Assembly (NCBI GenBank): GCA_947044405.1
Contig: CAMRHE010000197.1
Span: 1,550,001-1,614,000 of the forward strand
Direction: 5' to 3'
Source: Leptodactylus fallax
Taxonomy: Eukaryota > Chordata > Amphibia > Anura > Leptodactylidae
Length of the DNA: 64,000 nucleotides
Below are positions 35,351 through 46,589 of the stretch, piece by piece. Below the pieces are notes generated by a model. The model saw only the letters and a list, made by a program, of their open reading frames with translations. It was not told where the DNA came from and searched no databases. How positions within the stretch are numbered: position 1 is the stretch's first letter; every line of letters begins with the position of its first letter. Made by a program: the position numbers and the translations under genes.

Positions 35351-36041
35351 TGGAGGTCTGTCTCTATGTCACAGTGCTGTGCTGGTTTTAAATAGCTTGT
35401 TCTTCTGTTTGCTGTTATCAGTCAGTTTCTCCTTTTGCTGAAATTAGTTCTTGCATCTCTATCATAACAGATCCACACCAAAGTTGTACAATATTACTAT
35501 TTGTTAGAATCCGATGGCTTACTTGATGATGGTATCTTGTGTCAGAAATACAGTAATGTCTAAAAGTAATAAAGTCATATGGTAAGATGGTCAATTACGG
35601 TAATTAGGCTTGAAAATTGATAGATGACTGCACAGTATTGTGCATTAATTTTAAAGGGAATCTGTCACCAGAACCCAGCATATCAACTGTGCCCCGCAAA
35701 TAGAGAGGTTAGGGTCACCCGAATCAAACTGTGTTTTCCCTGTGAATCTGTGCCTTGGAGCAATGAGGGTGTTGCTCAGGCCCCAATAAGATAAGTGGCA
35801 ACACCCTCATTGCTTCAAGGAGCTCATTTGCTTATTGACAATAAAGATGATATCTTGGCACAGATTCAAATAGGGAAAACACCAGCCGCTACACGGACTC
35901 CCTTTAATGTACTCTCTTGTTTGTTCTATCTATCTTATCTGTTAAATGTTATAATCATATACAGTAAATTGTAATTCCTTGTTGTACTATATTCATTCTA
36001 CCGTACTTTGTTTTTAATCTATACAGTGATTATCTCTTATA
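35351..36041. other. Unassigned intronic DNA with a small foldback
   Basis: At about 35655-35905, AAAGGGAATCTGTCACCAGA and GACTCCCTTTAAT, with repeated CAACACCCTCATTGCTTC-like arms in both orientations, suggest an old foldback element. Ends not resolved. Confidence 0.4.
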
Positions 36042-36043
36042 TA

Positions 36044-37667
36044 CAGTGCCTTGCGAAAGTATTCGGCCCCCTTGAACTTTTCAACCTTTTGCCACATTTC
36101 AGGCTTCAGACATAAGGATATAAAATTTAAATTTTTTGGTGAAGAATCAACAACAAGTGGGACACAATTGTGAAGTGGAACGAAATTTATTGGTTATTTT
36201 AAACTTTTGTAAAAAATAAAAAATTGAAAAGTGGGGCGTGCAATATTATTCGGCCCCTTTACTTTCAGTGCAGCAAACTCACTCCAGAAGTTCAGTGAGG
36301 ATCTCTGAATGATCCAATGTTGTCCTAAATGAGTGATGATGATAAATATAATCCACCTGTGTGTAATCAAGTCTCCGTATAAATGCACCTGCTCTGTGAT
36401 AGTCTCAGGGTTCTGTTTAAAGCGCAGAGAGCATCATGAAGACCAAGGAACACACCAGGCAGGTTTGTGATACTGTTGTGGAGAAGTTTAAAGCTGGATT
36501 TGGATACAAAAAGATTTCCCAAACTTTAAACATCCCAAGGAGCACTGTGGAAGCGATCATATTGACATGGAAGGAGTATCAGACCACTGCAAATCTACCA
36601 AGACCCAGCCGTCCCTCTAAACTTTCATCTCAAACAAGGAGAAAACTGATCAGAGATGCAGCCAAGAGGCCCATGATCACTCTGGATGAACTGCAGAGAT
36701 CTACAGCTGAGGTGGGAGAGTCTGTCCATAGGACAACAATCAGTCGTACACTGCACAAATCTGGCCTTTATGGAAGAGTGGCAAGAAGAAAGCCATTTCT
36801 CAAAGATATCCATAAAAGGTCTTGTTTAAAGTTTACCACAAGCCACCTGGGAGACACACCAAACATGTGGAAGAAGGTGCTCTGGTCAGATGAAACCAAA
36901 ATCGAACTTTTTGGCCACAATGCAAAACGATATGTTTGGCGTAAAAGCAACACAGCTCATCACCCTGAACACACCATCCCCACTGTCAAACATGGTGGTG
37001 GCAGCATCATGGTTTGGGCCTACTTTTCTTCAGCAGGGACAGGGAAGATGGTTAAAATTGATGGGAAGATGGATGGAGCCAAATACAGGACCATTCTGGA
37101 AGAAAACCTGTTGGAGTCTGCAAAAGACCTGAGACTGGGACGGAGATTTATCTTCCAACAAGACAATGATCCCAAACATAAAGCAAAATCTACAATGGAA
37201 TGGTTCACAAATAAACGTATCCAGGTGTTAGAATGGCCAAGTCAAAGTTAAGACCTGAATCCAATCGAGAATCTGTGGAAAGAGCTGAAAACTGCTGTTC
37301 ACAAACGCTCTCCATCCAACCTCACTGAGCTCGAGCTGTTTTCCAAGGAAGAATGGGCAAGAATTTCAGTTTCTCGATGTGCAAAACTGATAGAGACATA
37401 CCCCAAGCGACTTGCAGCTGTAATTGCAGTAAAAGGTGTCACTACAAAGTATTAACGTAAGGGGGCCGAATAATTTGGCACGCCCTACTTTTCAGTTTTT
37501 TTATTTTTTACAAAAGTTTAAAATATCCAATAAATTTCGTTCCACTTCACGATTGTGTCCCACTTGTTGTTGATTCTTCACCAAAAAAATTAAAATTTTA
37601 TATCCTTATGTTTGAAGCCTGAAATGTGGCAAAAGGTTGAAAAGTTCAATACTTTCGCAAGGCATTG
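36044..37667 (+). mobile_element. Tc1-A copy 4, best-preserved Tc1 in the window
   Basis: 1624 bp with TA on both sides (36042-36043 and 37668-37669). The left inverted repeat is complete, with both direct repeats. The right one has lost about 10 bp near its end: after GTTCAA the GGGGGCCGAA block is missing before TACTTTCGC. That damages the outer transposase-binding site. Confidence 0.95.
36436..37455 (+). pseudogene. Tc1-A copy 4 transposase, one premature stop from full length
   Basis: A frame of 339 codons with a single in-frame TAA at 37249-37251 (codon 272), inside the conserved SQSPDLNP motif where siblings read CCA for proline. Two helix-turn-helix subdomains occupy about residues 1-110, with a PSRPSKL hook between them. 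Catalytic residues are D152 (WSDETK), D243 (QQDNDPK) and, beyond the stop, E278 (NPIENLW), spaced as DD34E. The protein ends ...KY then TAA at 37453-37455. The stop removes the glutamate, so the truncated product would be inactive. It resembles Passport-type fish elements from memory. Confidence 0.93.
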
Positions 37668-37669
37668 TA

Positions 37670-38834
37670 GTTTTCATGTGCCATGTCTCATTTGCAAAGC
37701 TCATAGAGTACCAAAACAATGGAAACCCCCTAAAAGTGACCCCATTTTGGAAACTACACCCCTCACAGAATTCATCAAGGGGTATAGTGAGCATTTTGAC
37801 CCCACAGCTGTTTCACAGATTTTACTAACATTGGGATGTATAAATGAAAAATTACTAAAATGTCACTTTATCCCTAAAGTTTTCATTTTCACAAGGGGTT
37901 AAAGGAGAAAAAGCACCCCTCAGTTTGTTAAACAATTTCTCCTGAACACAGCAATACCCCATATGTGGTCGTAAACTGTTGAATGGGTACATGGTGGGGC
38001 TAGGAATGAAAAGAGAGCTATTTTGCTTTTGTAGGGCAGATTTTGCTGGAATAGTTTTCAGGGGCCATGTTGCATTTGCAGAGCCCCTAAAGTACCAATA
38101 CAATGGAAACCTCCTAAAAGTGACCCCATTTTGGAAACCACACCCCTCACAGAACATGTCAAGGGGTATAGTGAGCATTTTGACCCTACAGTTGTTTCAC
38201 AGATTTTATTAACATTGGGACATGAAAATTAAAAATTACTTTTTTTCCAATAAACCGTCAATTTAGCCCAAAATTTTTCATTTTCACAAGAGGACAAAGG
38301 AGAAAAAGCTCCCCAAAGTTCATTACACAATTTCTCCTGAACACAGAAATGTCCCATATGTGGTTGTAATCTGCTGTTTGGGTACATGGTGGAGCTAAGA
38401 ATGGAAAGAGCGCTATTTAGCTTTTGGAGGGCAGATTTTGCTGGAATAGTTTTCGGGTGCCATGTCGCATTTGCAGAGCCCCTAAAGTACTAATACAATG
38501 GAAACTCCCAAAAGTGACCCCATTTTGGAAACTACACCCCTCATAGAATTTATCTAGGGGTATGGTGAGTATTTTGACCTCACAGCTGTTTCACAGATAT
38601 TATTAACATTGGGTTTGACCGCGGCATCCAAGGGGTTAAAACCTCCGATCGGAACTCAGTTCCGACTGGGGTTTATGGAGTAGGGTGTTAGCTGTCAGTT
38701 ACAGCTAACACCCGGTTCCGATGACGCCCGCTGAGATAGTGAGCGGGCGGCCGCCCTAGGGCATAGTATTAGGCCCTGTTGCACGAAGTACCAAGCGAGC
38801 AGGACGTAATAGTACAATAGTCGTTAAGGTGTTA
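37670..38834. repeat. Long tandem repeats of about 384-394 bp and terminal part of a TTAA-type repeat
   Basis: AGTGACCCCATTTTGGAAAC recurs at 37735, 38119 and 38513, giving periods of about 384 and 394 bp. Each unit also has CACAGCTGTTTCACAGATTT-like and TTTGCAGAGCCCCTAAAGTA-like blocks. After 38620 comes a GC-rich inverted segment (GGGTGTTAGCTGTCAG and its partner GCTAACACCC), then a terminus near GTTAAGGTGTTAAG (38822-38836). The same unit type is scattered at 17930-18660 and 58660-59190. Non-coding; the frames seen here are repeat artefacts. Confidence 0.7.
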
Positions 38835-39903
38835 AGAAGGGATTGCTGCCAAGTTGTCGTCTGTTGCCTAGGACAGTTCAGGCAAGTAGGCGGGGGGGGG
38901 GGGGTGTTCAGCGTAAGGCTCACTGCCTTGTCGTTCCCCTCCCCCCCAGGGTTCACCAGCAGCTACTGGGGAATTGCTCCTCTAGCAATTCCCTTACAAA
39001 ATATTAAAATGTAACAACTATATAAATTTGGCATTTCCATGATTCCACTGACCCACAGAATAAAGATAACATGTCATTTTTACTGCAGAATGGAAGCAGT
39101 ACATTTTACGGAGCAGTAAATGGTGCCATTAGTAAGTATAATTTATCTTGCAGAAAATAAGTCCTCATATGGCTATGTAAGCTGAAAAATAAAAAGTCAT
39201 GGCTTTTGGAAGGAAAGGAGTAAAAAACGAAAACAATGGCGAAGAGAAAGAGAGCATGAGAACAAAAGCAACTGTCTTTGGTAAAAAGGCAATATATAGA
39301 GCAACTTTATAAACTCTGCTGTACTGCTTGGATATGACTGTTCACACTAGTAGAAAAAGATGTCCTTCTGTCCTACTTCATTACTCAAGGTGTATAATAT
39401 ACTATTATGTGTCACTATTGTTTAATTTTTTTAATAACTGCTAATAATTTTATGACCCCCACCCACTTTCAGTAGTACCAATTTCTGACAATTTGAATCC
39501 ACCTACATCATGAGACACTTTTACTTAGATTGTTTCCAGGGCCACTTTAAGTTTCCAATTGGGCCCTGCATATAGAACATCAATAAGGTCAAATGAGTTA
39601 TTTGTGCATCAATCCTTGAGAAATAGACTTGAAGTCAGCTCTGAATAAAGTTAGATCATAATGCGGACCATTACTGATTCAGAACCCAAACACTATGGAG
39701 AATCCTCTGATGCCCCTCTTATGGATGATCTACTGAAGCTTTCAACACAGCTAAATTCTCACTTTTGCCACAACTAGGTGTAGCACACATTGCAAGAATA
39801 ATTGTAGTCAAACACTTCCTATAATTTGATATAATTTTTAAAGGATTGGTTAACAGTTTTAATTCCTTATGCTTTGTAGAACTCCATTAAGTCTTAACAT
39901 ATA
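38835..39903. other. Non-coding stretch with G/C homopolymers and a TTAA-family piece
   Basis: A G run (about 38892-38905) and a C-rich run (about 38937-38948) flank a short segment. 39005-39235 is another piece of the TTAA family (ACTATATAAATTTGGCAT, CTCATATGGCTATGT). The remainder, to 39903, shows nothing recognisable. Confidence 0.4.
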
Positions 39904-40801
39904 CAGGTACATCTCAATAAATTAGAATATCTTTGAAATGTTCATTCATTTCAGTATTTCAGTAATACAATTCATAATCAGCGTCTTCCATGATTGTGTG
40001 TCCTACTGAACCAGACTGAGGGACCATTTAAAGGCTTAGTAAACCTTGGCAGGTGACACACTGAATTTACAATACTGAACTTTTTTACAATATTCTAATT
40101 TTCTTAGATTTTGGTTTTCATTATCAGCATTTACAGAAATAAAACACTTGAAACAGAACACTCTGTGTGTAAAGAATCTAGAAAATATAGGAGGTCACTT
40201 TTTTAATTGAGATAGGATTTTGTCTAGTCCAATCTAAAAGTTCAGTCTTGTTTCCCTCAGCTGTGGACATAAGGGAAGACTTAGTAAGCAAAATGCATCA
40301 GAATTAGTGTGAGCCTTGAAGTGTGGTTTCTATAGCTGAATCAACCACAGAATCCATGGCAAGAAAAAGCTAAAAAAGAAGCTGCCATCGCTGCCTACAA
40401 TTGGAAAAAAAAAGTAGGGAGCTCCAAATTCCTCCCTGCCAACTGAGCTTTAAAAGATTGAAAAATGAGAAAAGGAAAGGGGGAAGCTCACATTTTACTG
40501 TTATGTAAGTTATTGACCAAATATACATTGCTACATAGTATATACAGTACATATTTGTGAATCTGATAGTAGTAGTTTGAATAAAGCTGGAGGAAGGTAA
40601 TTTTCACAGTGATAAGCTATTTATGGCAACTTATTTTGGGTTTTTTTTGGACAAAGGGGCATGCCTCAATCTATGAAGGCATTGTATTAGAAATTCTAAA
40701 TTCCTTTTTTGATTAATCCCAGATATCTCTTCACTTTTTTAATTTAATTACTGAAAAAAATAAATGTTTCAAAGATATTCTAATTTATTAAGATGCACCT
40801 G
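39904..40801. mobile_element. TA-flanked TIR element with CAGGTACATCTCAATAAATT ends
   Basis: The left end CAGGTACATCTCAATAAATT and the right end (reverse complement CAGGTGCATCTTAATAAATT), followed on both sides by AGAATATCTTTGAAA, make inverted repeats of at least 35 bp flanked by TA. The 898-bp body repeats CAATATTCTAATTTTCT-like motifs but has no transposase frame. It is probably a decayed or non-autonomous Tc1/mariner element of a lineage different from A-E. Confidence 0.7.
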
Positions 40802-40834
40802 TAGATACTTTTGTTGGGTTCTGAAAAGGAACCA

Positions 40835-40953
40835 GCAGCATAGTGGCTCAGTAGTTAGCACTGTTGCCTTGCAGGGTTGGGGCACTGGGGTCCAGCACAT
40901 TGGCATAAAGTTTTATGTTCTCCTTGTGTTTGAATGGGTGTCCTCTGGGTATT
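40835..40953 (+). repeat. SINE-type fragment with tRNA-like A box
   Basis: AGTGGCTCAGTAGTTAGCAC fits a pol III A box. It is followed by TGCCTTGCAGGGTTGGGG, TTTTATGTTCTCCTTGTGTT and GGGTGTCCTCTGGGTATTCC, the order found in a widespread fish/amphibian repeat (from memory). The B-box portion is degraded. It ends at the junction with Tc1-B copy 2. Confidence 0.55.
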
Positions 40954-41661
40954 CCAAAGAACACCATACCTACTGTGAAGCATGAGGGTGGCAACATCAT
41001 GCTTTGGGGCTGTTTCTCTGCAAAGGGACCAGGACGACTGATCCGTGTACATGAAAGAATGAATGGGGCCATGCATTGTGAGATTTTGAGTGCAAACCTC
41101 CTTCCATCAGCAAGGGCACTGAAGATGAAACATAGCTGGGTCTTTCAGCATGACAATGATGCCAAGCACACCGCCAGGGCAACAAAGGAGTGGGTTCGTA
41201 AGAAGCATTTCAAAGTCCTGGAGTGGCCTAGCCAGTCTCCAGATCTCAACCCCATAGAAAACCTTTGGAGGGAGTTGAAAGTCCATGTTGCCCAGCGACA
41301 GCCCCAAAACATCACTGCTCTAGAGGAGATCTGCATGGAGGAATGGGCCAACATACCAGCAACAGTGTATGCCAACCTTGTGAAGACTTACAGAAAACGT
41401 TTGACCTCTGTCATTGCCAACAAAGGATATATAACAAAGTATTAAGATGAACTTTTGTTATTGACCAAATACTTATTTTCCACCATAATTTGCAAATAAA
41501 TTTTTTAAAAATCAGACAATGTGATTTTCTAGATATGTTTTCTCATTTTGTCTCTCATAGTTGAGGTCTACCTATGATGTCAATTACAGGCCTCTCTCAT
41601 CTTTTTAAGTGGGAGAACTTGCACAGTTGGTGGCTGACTAAATTCTTTTTTTTCCCCACTG
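40954..41661 (+). mobile_element. Tc1-B copy 2, 5' half missing
   Basis: Only the 3' half of the element is present, ending CCCCACTG before TA (41662-41663). The left boundary is CCAAAGA (40954-40960), a heptamer that is expected both in the SINE and in the transposase gene, so the break looks like a microhomology-mediated deletion. The right inverted repeat keeps both AGTATTTGGTCA-type direct repeats. Confidence 0.9.
40955..41445 (+). pseudogene. Tc1-B copy 2 transposase, C-terminal half
   Basis: An open frame from [12 protein letters not shown] to the stop at 41443-41445. It contains [19 protein letters not shown], the second catalytic aspartate in FQHDNDAKH and the glutamate in [11 protein letters not shown], ending KGYITKY. 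The DNA-binding region and the first catalytic aspartate are missing because the 5' half was deleted. This is the least mutated stretch of family B in the window. The upstream ATG at 40915 lies in the SINE piece and is not a true start. Confidence 0.88.
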
Positions 41662-41698
41662 TATATGTCCTTGCAGGGTTAGAGGCGGAACTGGTTAA

Positions 41699-41982
41699 GG
41701 CAGCAAAAAAGCGCTGTGGGAAAAACCGCGGCTGCAACGCATTTCCGCAGCGCTTTTCACACTTTCTGCTTCCATTATACCTGCTTCCATAGGTATAATT
41801 GTCATACTGCGATTTCCAAAACCGCGGCGCCTTTAGAAATCGCAGCATGTTTGCTGCGCATATTTTCCCGCAATGTGTGGATGGCATTCGCTAGAATCTG
41901 CAACTGTAAAACGCCATGTCTTTTTCTGTGGCGTTTCCACCATGAGCAAACCGCGGTGTTTACGCCACGTGGGGACCCGGCC
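41699..41982. mobile_element. CACGTGG palindrome with 3-bp duplication, copy 1
   Basis: The right end reads ACGCCACGTGGGGACCCGGCC, inverted relative to the ends of the copies at 55019 and 62211. The left end is shortened and starts GGCAGCAAAAAAGCGC. TAA flanks both sides (41696-41698 and 41983-41985). Inner arms GCGCTGTGGGAAAAACCGCG and AACCGCGGTGTTTACGCC form a foldback. Non-coding. Confidence 0.7.
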
Positions 41983-41985
41983 TAA

Positions 41986-43030
41986 AGGGATGTTCCAGTT
42001 TATTTTTTAAACCCCATGTGGGCTTAAAATAATAAACATTGCATACTCACCTCTCTGTAGCTAGTGGGGAGTCTCTGTTCAGGCCCCCAATCTTTGTTTG
42101 CTTTCTGCCTACTAGTACATCAGCTGATGCTCCCTTTGAACACAGCATCACTGAAGTGGATGACATGTCTGTATTCTGGCCAAAGGTCAGGAAGACTGGG
42201 GACTCAAATGGAAACTCTCTGTTGGATCCCTCTGCGGAACAGATAGATTTTTTATTATTTTAAGCCTCCACAGGGGTTAAAAAAATTGACTACAAAACCC
42301 TGTAAAATCAAAAGTGACACCCAATATGTCTAAACTTCCTGTAGTCACTTTTGCAAAAATGTATTTAAAGTAACTGTGACTGACATATGCTGTCTTCTGC
42401 CTTTGCAACATTTTGTTGCCCCCTGTGTGATACCTGATGGACTACAAAACAATTCCTCATTGAATTTTTCTTAAAGCACTGAATAGTTTAGCATAATTTA
42501 TGATCTAAATTATTCATATGAGCCAGGGGATAGCAGGAATATTTTTATTATATGTGGCATGTTTGTGTGTTTCATATTTTAGTATAATTGGATGGATGTT
42601 CTTGTAGAAATTTGCTTTTCAGTCACAGTGTACATTGTTTTCAATATCACTATATAATGAAGTACAGTAGAGACATAATACAATATTTAGAATCTTATGC
42701 AAATGGGCAGTTTCCCAAAGGAAAATCAGGGAGCAACTACACAGACATGTATTGTCTATCCATTTTGCTCAATAGAAGTAGCATGTCATTGTTATTGTCA
42801 GTAATTGTCATTGTTTGTGATGTACAGTATGTGTAACATGATTCTGTTAAATTATTTTTTCATATACAGTACAGTTAAACCTATCCAAAAGGGCACCCCA
42901 TATGTAAACCAGATTTCATGGAACATGTTTTAAGTTTCTCCATATATAATATATGCGAAAATCATCCACCTAGAAAACCATTTATCAATGCAAGTTTGAG
43001 TAGTCAACTCAAAGAGGTTTTATTGCATTT
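41986..43030. other. Unassigned intronic DNA
   Basis: Contains a possible degraded foldback at 41990-42290 (AGGGATGTTCCAGTTT) and AT-rich sequence up to the TA microsatellite. No exon recognised. Confidence 0.35.
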
Positions 43031-43052
43031 TATATATATATATATATATATA
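43031..43052. repeat. (TA)n microsatellite, left of Tc1-C
   Basis: About 11 TA units abutting the left end of Tc1-C. The right-hand half of the same run is at 44642-44678. Confidence 0.92.
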
Positions 43053-44638
43053 CAGTACAGACCAAAAGTTTGGACACACCTTCTCATTCCAAGAGTTTTC
43101 TGTATTTTCATGACTATAAAAATTGTAGATTCACACTGAAGGCATCAAAACTATGAATTAACACATGTGGAATTATATACTTAACAAAAAAGTGTGAAAC
43201 AACTGAAAATATGTCTTATATTCTATGTTCTTCAAAGTAGCCACCTTTTGCTTTGATTACTGCTTTGCACACTCTTGGCATTCTCTTGATGAGCTTCAAG
43301 AGGTAGTCACCTGAAATGGTTTTCACTTCACAGGTGTGCCCTGTCAGGTTTAATAAGTGGGATTTCTTGCCTTATAAATGGTGTTGGGACCATCAGTTGT
43401 GTTGTTCAGAAGTCAGGTGGATACACAGCTGATAGTCCTACTGAATGGAGTGTTAGAATTTGTATTATGGCAAGAAAAAAGCAGCTAAATAAAGAAAAAC
43501 GAGTGGCCATCATTACTTTGAGAAATGAAGGTCAGTCAGTCCGAAAAATTGGGAAAACTTTGAAAGAGTCCCCAAGTGCAGTGGCCAAAACCATCAAGCG
43601 CTACAAAGAAACTGGCTCACATGAGGACCGCCCCAGGAAATGAAGACCAAGAGTCACCTCTGCTGCAGAGGATAAGTTCATCCTAGTCACCAGCCTCAGA
43701 AATCGCAGGTTAGCAGCAGCTCAGATTAGAGACCAGGTCAATGCCACACAGAGTTCTAGCAGCAGACACATCTCTACAACAACTGTTAAGAGGAGACTGT
43801 ATGCAGCAGGCCTTCATGGTAAAATAGCTGCTAGGAAACCACTGCTAAGGACAGGCAACAAGCAGAAGAGACTTGTTTGGGCTAAAGAACACAAGGAATG
43901 GACATTAGACCTGTGGAAATCTGTGCTTTGGTCTGATGAGTCCAAATTTGAGATCTTTGGTTCCAACCACCGTGTCTTTGTGCGACACAGAAAAGGTGAA
44001 CGAATGGACTCTACATGCCTGGTTCCCACTGTGAAGCATGGAGGAGGAGGTGTGATGGTGTGGGGGTGCTTTGCTGGTGACACTGTTGGGGATTTATTCA
44101 AAATTGAAGGAATATTGAACCTGTATGGTTACCACAGCATCTTACAGTGGCATGCTATTCCATCCGGTTTGTGTTTAGTTGGACCAACAGGACAATGACC
44201 CCAAACACACCTCCAGACTGAGTGATGGGGTGCTACGCCAGATGACCTGGCCTCCACAGTCACCAGACCTGAACCCAATCAAGATGGTTTGGGGTGAGCT
44301 GGACCGCAGAGTGAAGGCAAAAGGGCCAACGAGTGCTAAGCATCTCTGGGAACTCCTTCAAGACTGTTGGAAGACCATTTCAGGTGACTACCTCTTGAAG
44401 CTCATCAAGAGAATGCCAAGAGTGTGCAAAGCAGTAATCAAAGCAAAAGGTGGCTACTTTAAAGAACCTAGAATATAAGACATATTTTCAATTGTTTCAC
44501 ACTCTTTTGTTAAGTATATAATTCCACGTGTGTTAATTCATAGTTTTGATGCCTTCAGTGTGAATCTACAATTTTTATAGTCATGAAAATAGAGAAAGCT
44601 CTTGGAATGAGAAGGTGTGTCCAAACTTTTATTCTGTA

Positions 44639-44641
<3 letters not shown>
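43053..44641 (+). mobile_element. Tc1-C, complete ends inside a TA microsatellite
   Basis: Starts CAGTACAGACCAAAAG and ends in the inverse (CTTTTATTCTGTACTG), with inverted repeats of about 200 bp (GACACACCTTCTCATTCC, TGACTATAAAAATTGTAGA, TGAATTAACACATGTGGAAT). TA repeats lie on both sides, so the exact target TA cannot be assigned. Confidence 0.92.
43467..44478 (+). pseudogene. Tc1-C transposase with catalytic Glu changed to Lys
   Basis: Starts MARKKQLNKEKRVAII with a helix-turn-helix (SVRKIGKTLKESPSAV). A TGA at 43641-43643 replaces a glycine codon in the PRKGRPR-type hook. The frame then continues through HISTTTVKRRLYAAGLHG and the first catalytic motif WSDESKFEIF. A deletion near 44180 shifts the frame just before [10 protein letters not shown]. 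About nine codons are also missing after that motif. The third catalytic position reads NPIKMVW (AAG at 44281-44283) where the family has glutamate. The stop is at 44476-44478. Stops, frameshift and lost glutamate each inactivate it. Confidence 0.9.

Positions 44642-44678
<37 letters not shown>
44642..44678. repeat. (TA)n microsatellite, right of Tc1-C
   Basis: About 18 TA units between the right end of Tc1-C and Tc1-D. Confidence 0.92.
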
Positions 44679-44686
44679 TGTATGTA

Positions 44687-45645
<959 letters not shown>

Positions 45646-45674
45646 ATGGGGTAAAATGTGCCTCCAATTATGAA

Positions 45675-46080
45675 AAAGTTCTTCATAAAGAAATAGTACA
45701 GGTAAATATAAGAAACTTTGTCATATACAGTGGGGAAAAAAGTATTTAGTCAGCCACCAATTGTGCAAGTTCTCTCAAAAGTATTGAGATGAACTTTTGT
45801 TATTGACCAAATACTTATTTTCCACCATAATTTGCAAATAAATTCTTTAAAAATCAGACAATGTGATTTTCTAGATATATTTTCTCATTTTGTCTCTCAT
45901 AATTGAGGTCTACCTATGATGACAATTACAGGCCTCTCTCATCTTTTTAAGTGAGAGTCTGTTTATTTATAGTCAGTCTTGGTATTCACCTCTCAGACAG
46001 AAGTCTATGGAGATGGGAGGGGGAGGAGGAAGTTGTTAATATTGCCTCATTATGTGCAGTGGTCTTATCCTGAAACATAG
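45675..46080 (+). repeat. Dispersed repeat (as at 9960-10215) split by a miniature Tc1-B
   Basis: AATATAAGAAACTTTGT (left part) and GTATTCACCTC-TCTATGGAGA-TTGCCTCATT-CTTATC-GAAACATAG (right part) match 9960-10215 in order. About 45 bp of the repeat are missing at the right junction with the inserted element. Confidence 0.5.
45728..45956 (+). mobile_element. Tc1-B copy 5, deletion derivative without transposase
   Basis: After TA come the terminal about 47 bp of Tc1-B (CAGTGGGGAAAAAAGTATTT to GTGCAAGTTCTC). This joins directly to the other end of the element (AAAGTATTGAGATGAAC and the inner inverted repeat). The outermost 50 bp of that second end are gone. It is effectively a miniature Tc1 formed by internal deletion and then truncated. 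Confidence 0.85.
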
Positions 46081-46084
46081 CAAT

Positions 46085-46589
46085 GTTGGTGGAGAAGTGG
46101 ATTGTGGTGGGCAGATTAGAATAGTTGATAGGGAGATCCATTTATTACAACCGAACAATATAGACAAATCTGGCCATAAAACTTCAAGAACGCACATTTC
46201 TGGTAATGAATGTGTGAACTTGGATGGCAGTTTAAAGTGTATGTTCACAAATGCCAGAAGCCTATCGAGCAAACTGGGGGAGCTTGAGGCCCTGGTCCAG
46301 GAGGAAAACATTGATATAGTTGGTGTGGCTGAAACCTCACACGATTGGGCTTTTAACATTCCAGGTTTTACACTGTTTCGCAAAATCATGGCTAAAAGGA
46401 AGGAAAGGGATGCTCTGCTGAATCTGATCATCTCGAATAATACGGGACTTATTGGAAATGTCACTGTTGATGAAAACCTTGGTAATAGTGACCATAATCT
46501 AATCAGATTCCGCTTAAATTGTAAAAAACAAACAAAGGTTGGGAGGGCAAAATACCTTAATTTTAAAAATGTGAATTTTCCCAGGTTAA
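46085..46589 (+). pseudogene. CR1-like ORF2, endonuclease domain with internal deletion
   Basis: The frame contains LKCMFTNARSLSSKLGELEA, IDIVGVAETSHDW and GFTLFRK, the N-terminal signature of CR1 apurinic-like endonucleases. It then jumps to DALLNLIISNNTGL and LGNSDHNLIRF, the C-terminal SDH motif of the same domain. The middle, including the catalytic GDFN region, is missing, so a deletion of roughly 100 codons has joined the two parts in frame. After the endonuclease comes the linker start KYLNFKNVNF, broken at TTAA 46586-46589. Identity is by motif memory. Confidence 0.85.

Noticed and set aside
37606..38212. Several overlapping 60-107 residue frames on both strands
   Set aside because: They are produced by the 384/394-bp tandem units; the same peptide repeats in each unit.
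37735..38540. Possible CRISPR-like spaced repeats
   Set aside because: Unit length about 390 bp with related intervening sequence, and the DNA is vertebrate.
40835..40953. Possible tRNA gene from the A-box-like motif
   Set aside because: No acceptor stem or B box; the rest matches a SINE-type repeat.
40915..41445. New host gene from a SINE-Tc1 fusion frame
   Set aside because: The start codon is in a SINE remnant and no promoter or splice evidence is visible; kept as a transposase pseudogene.
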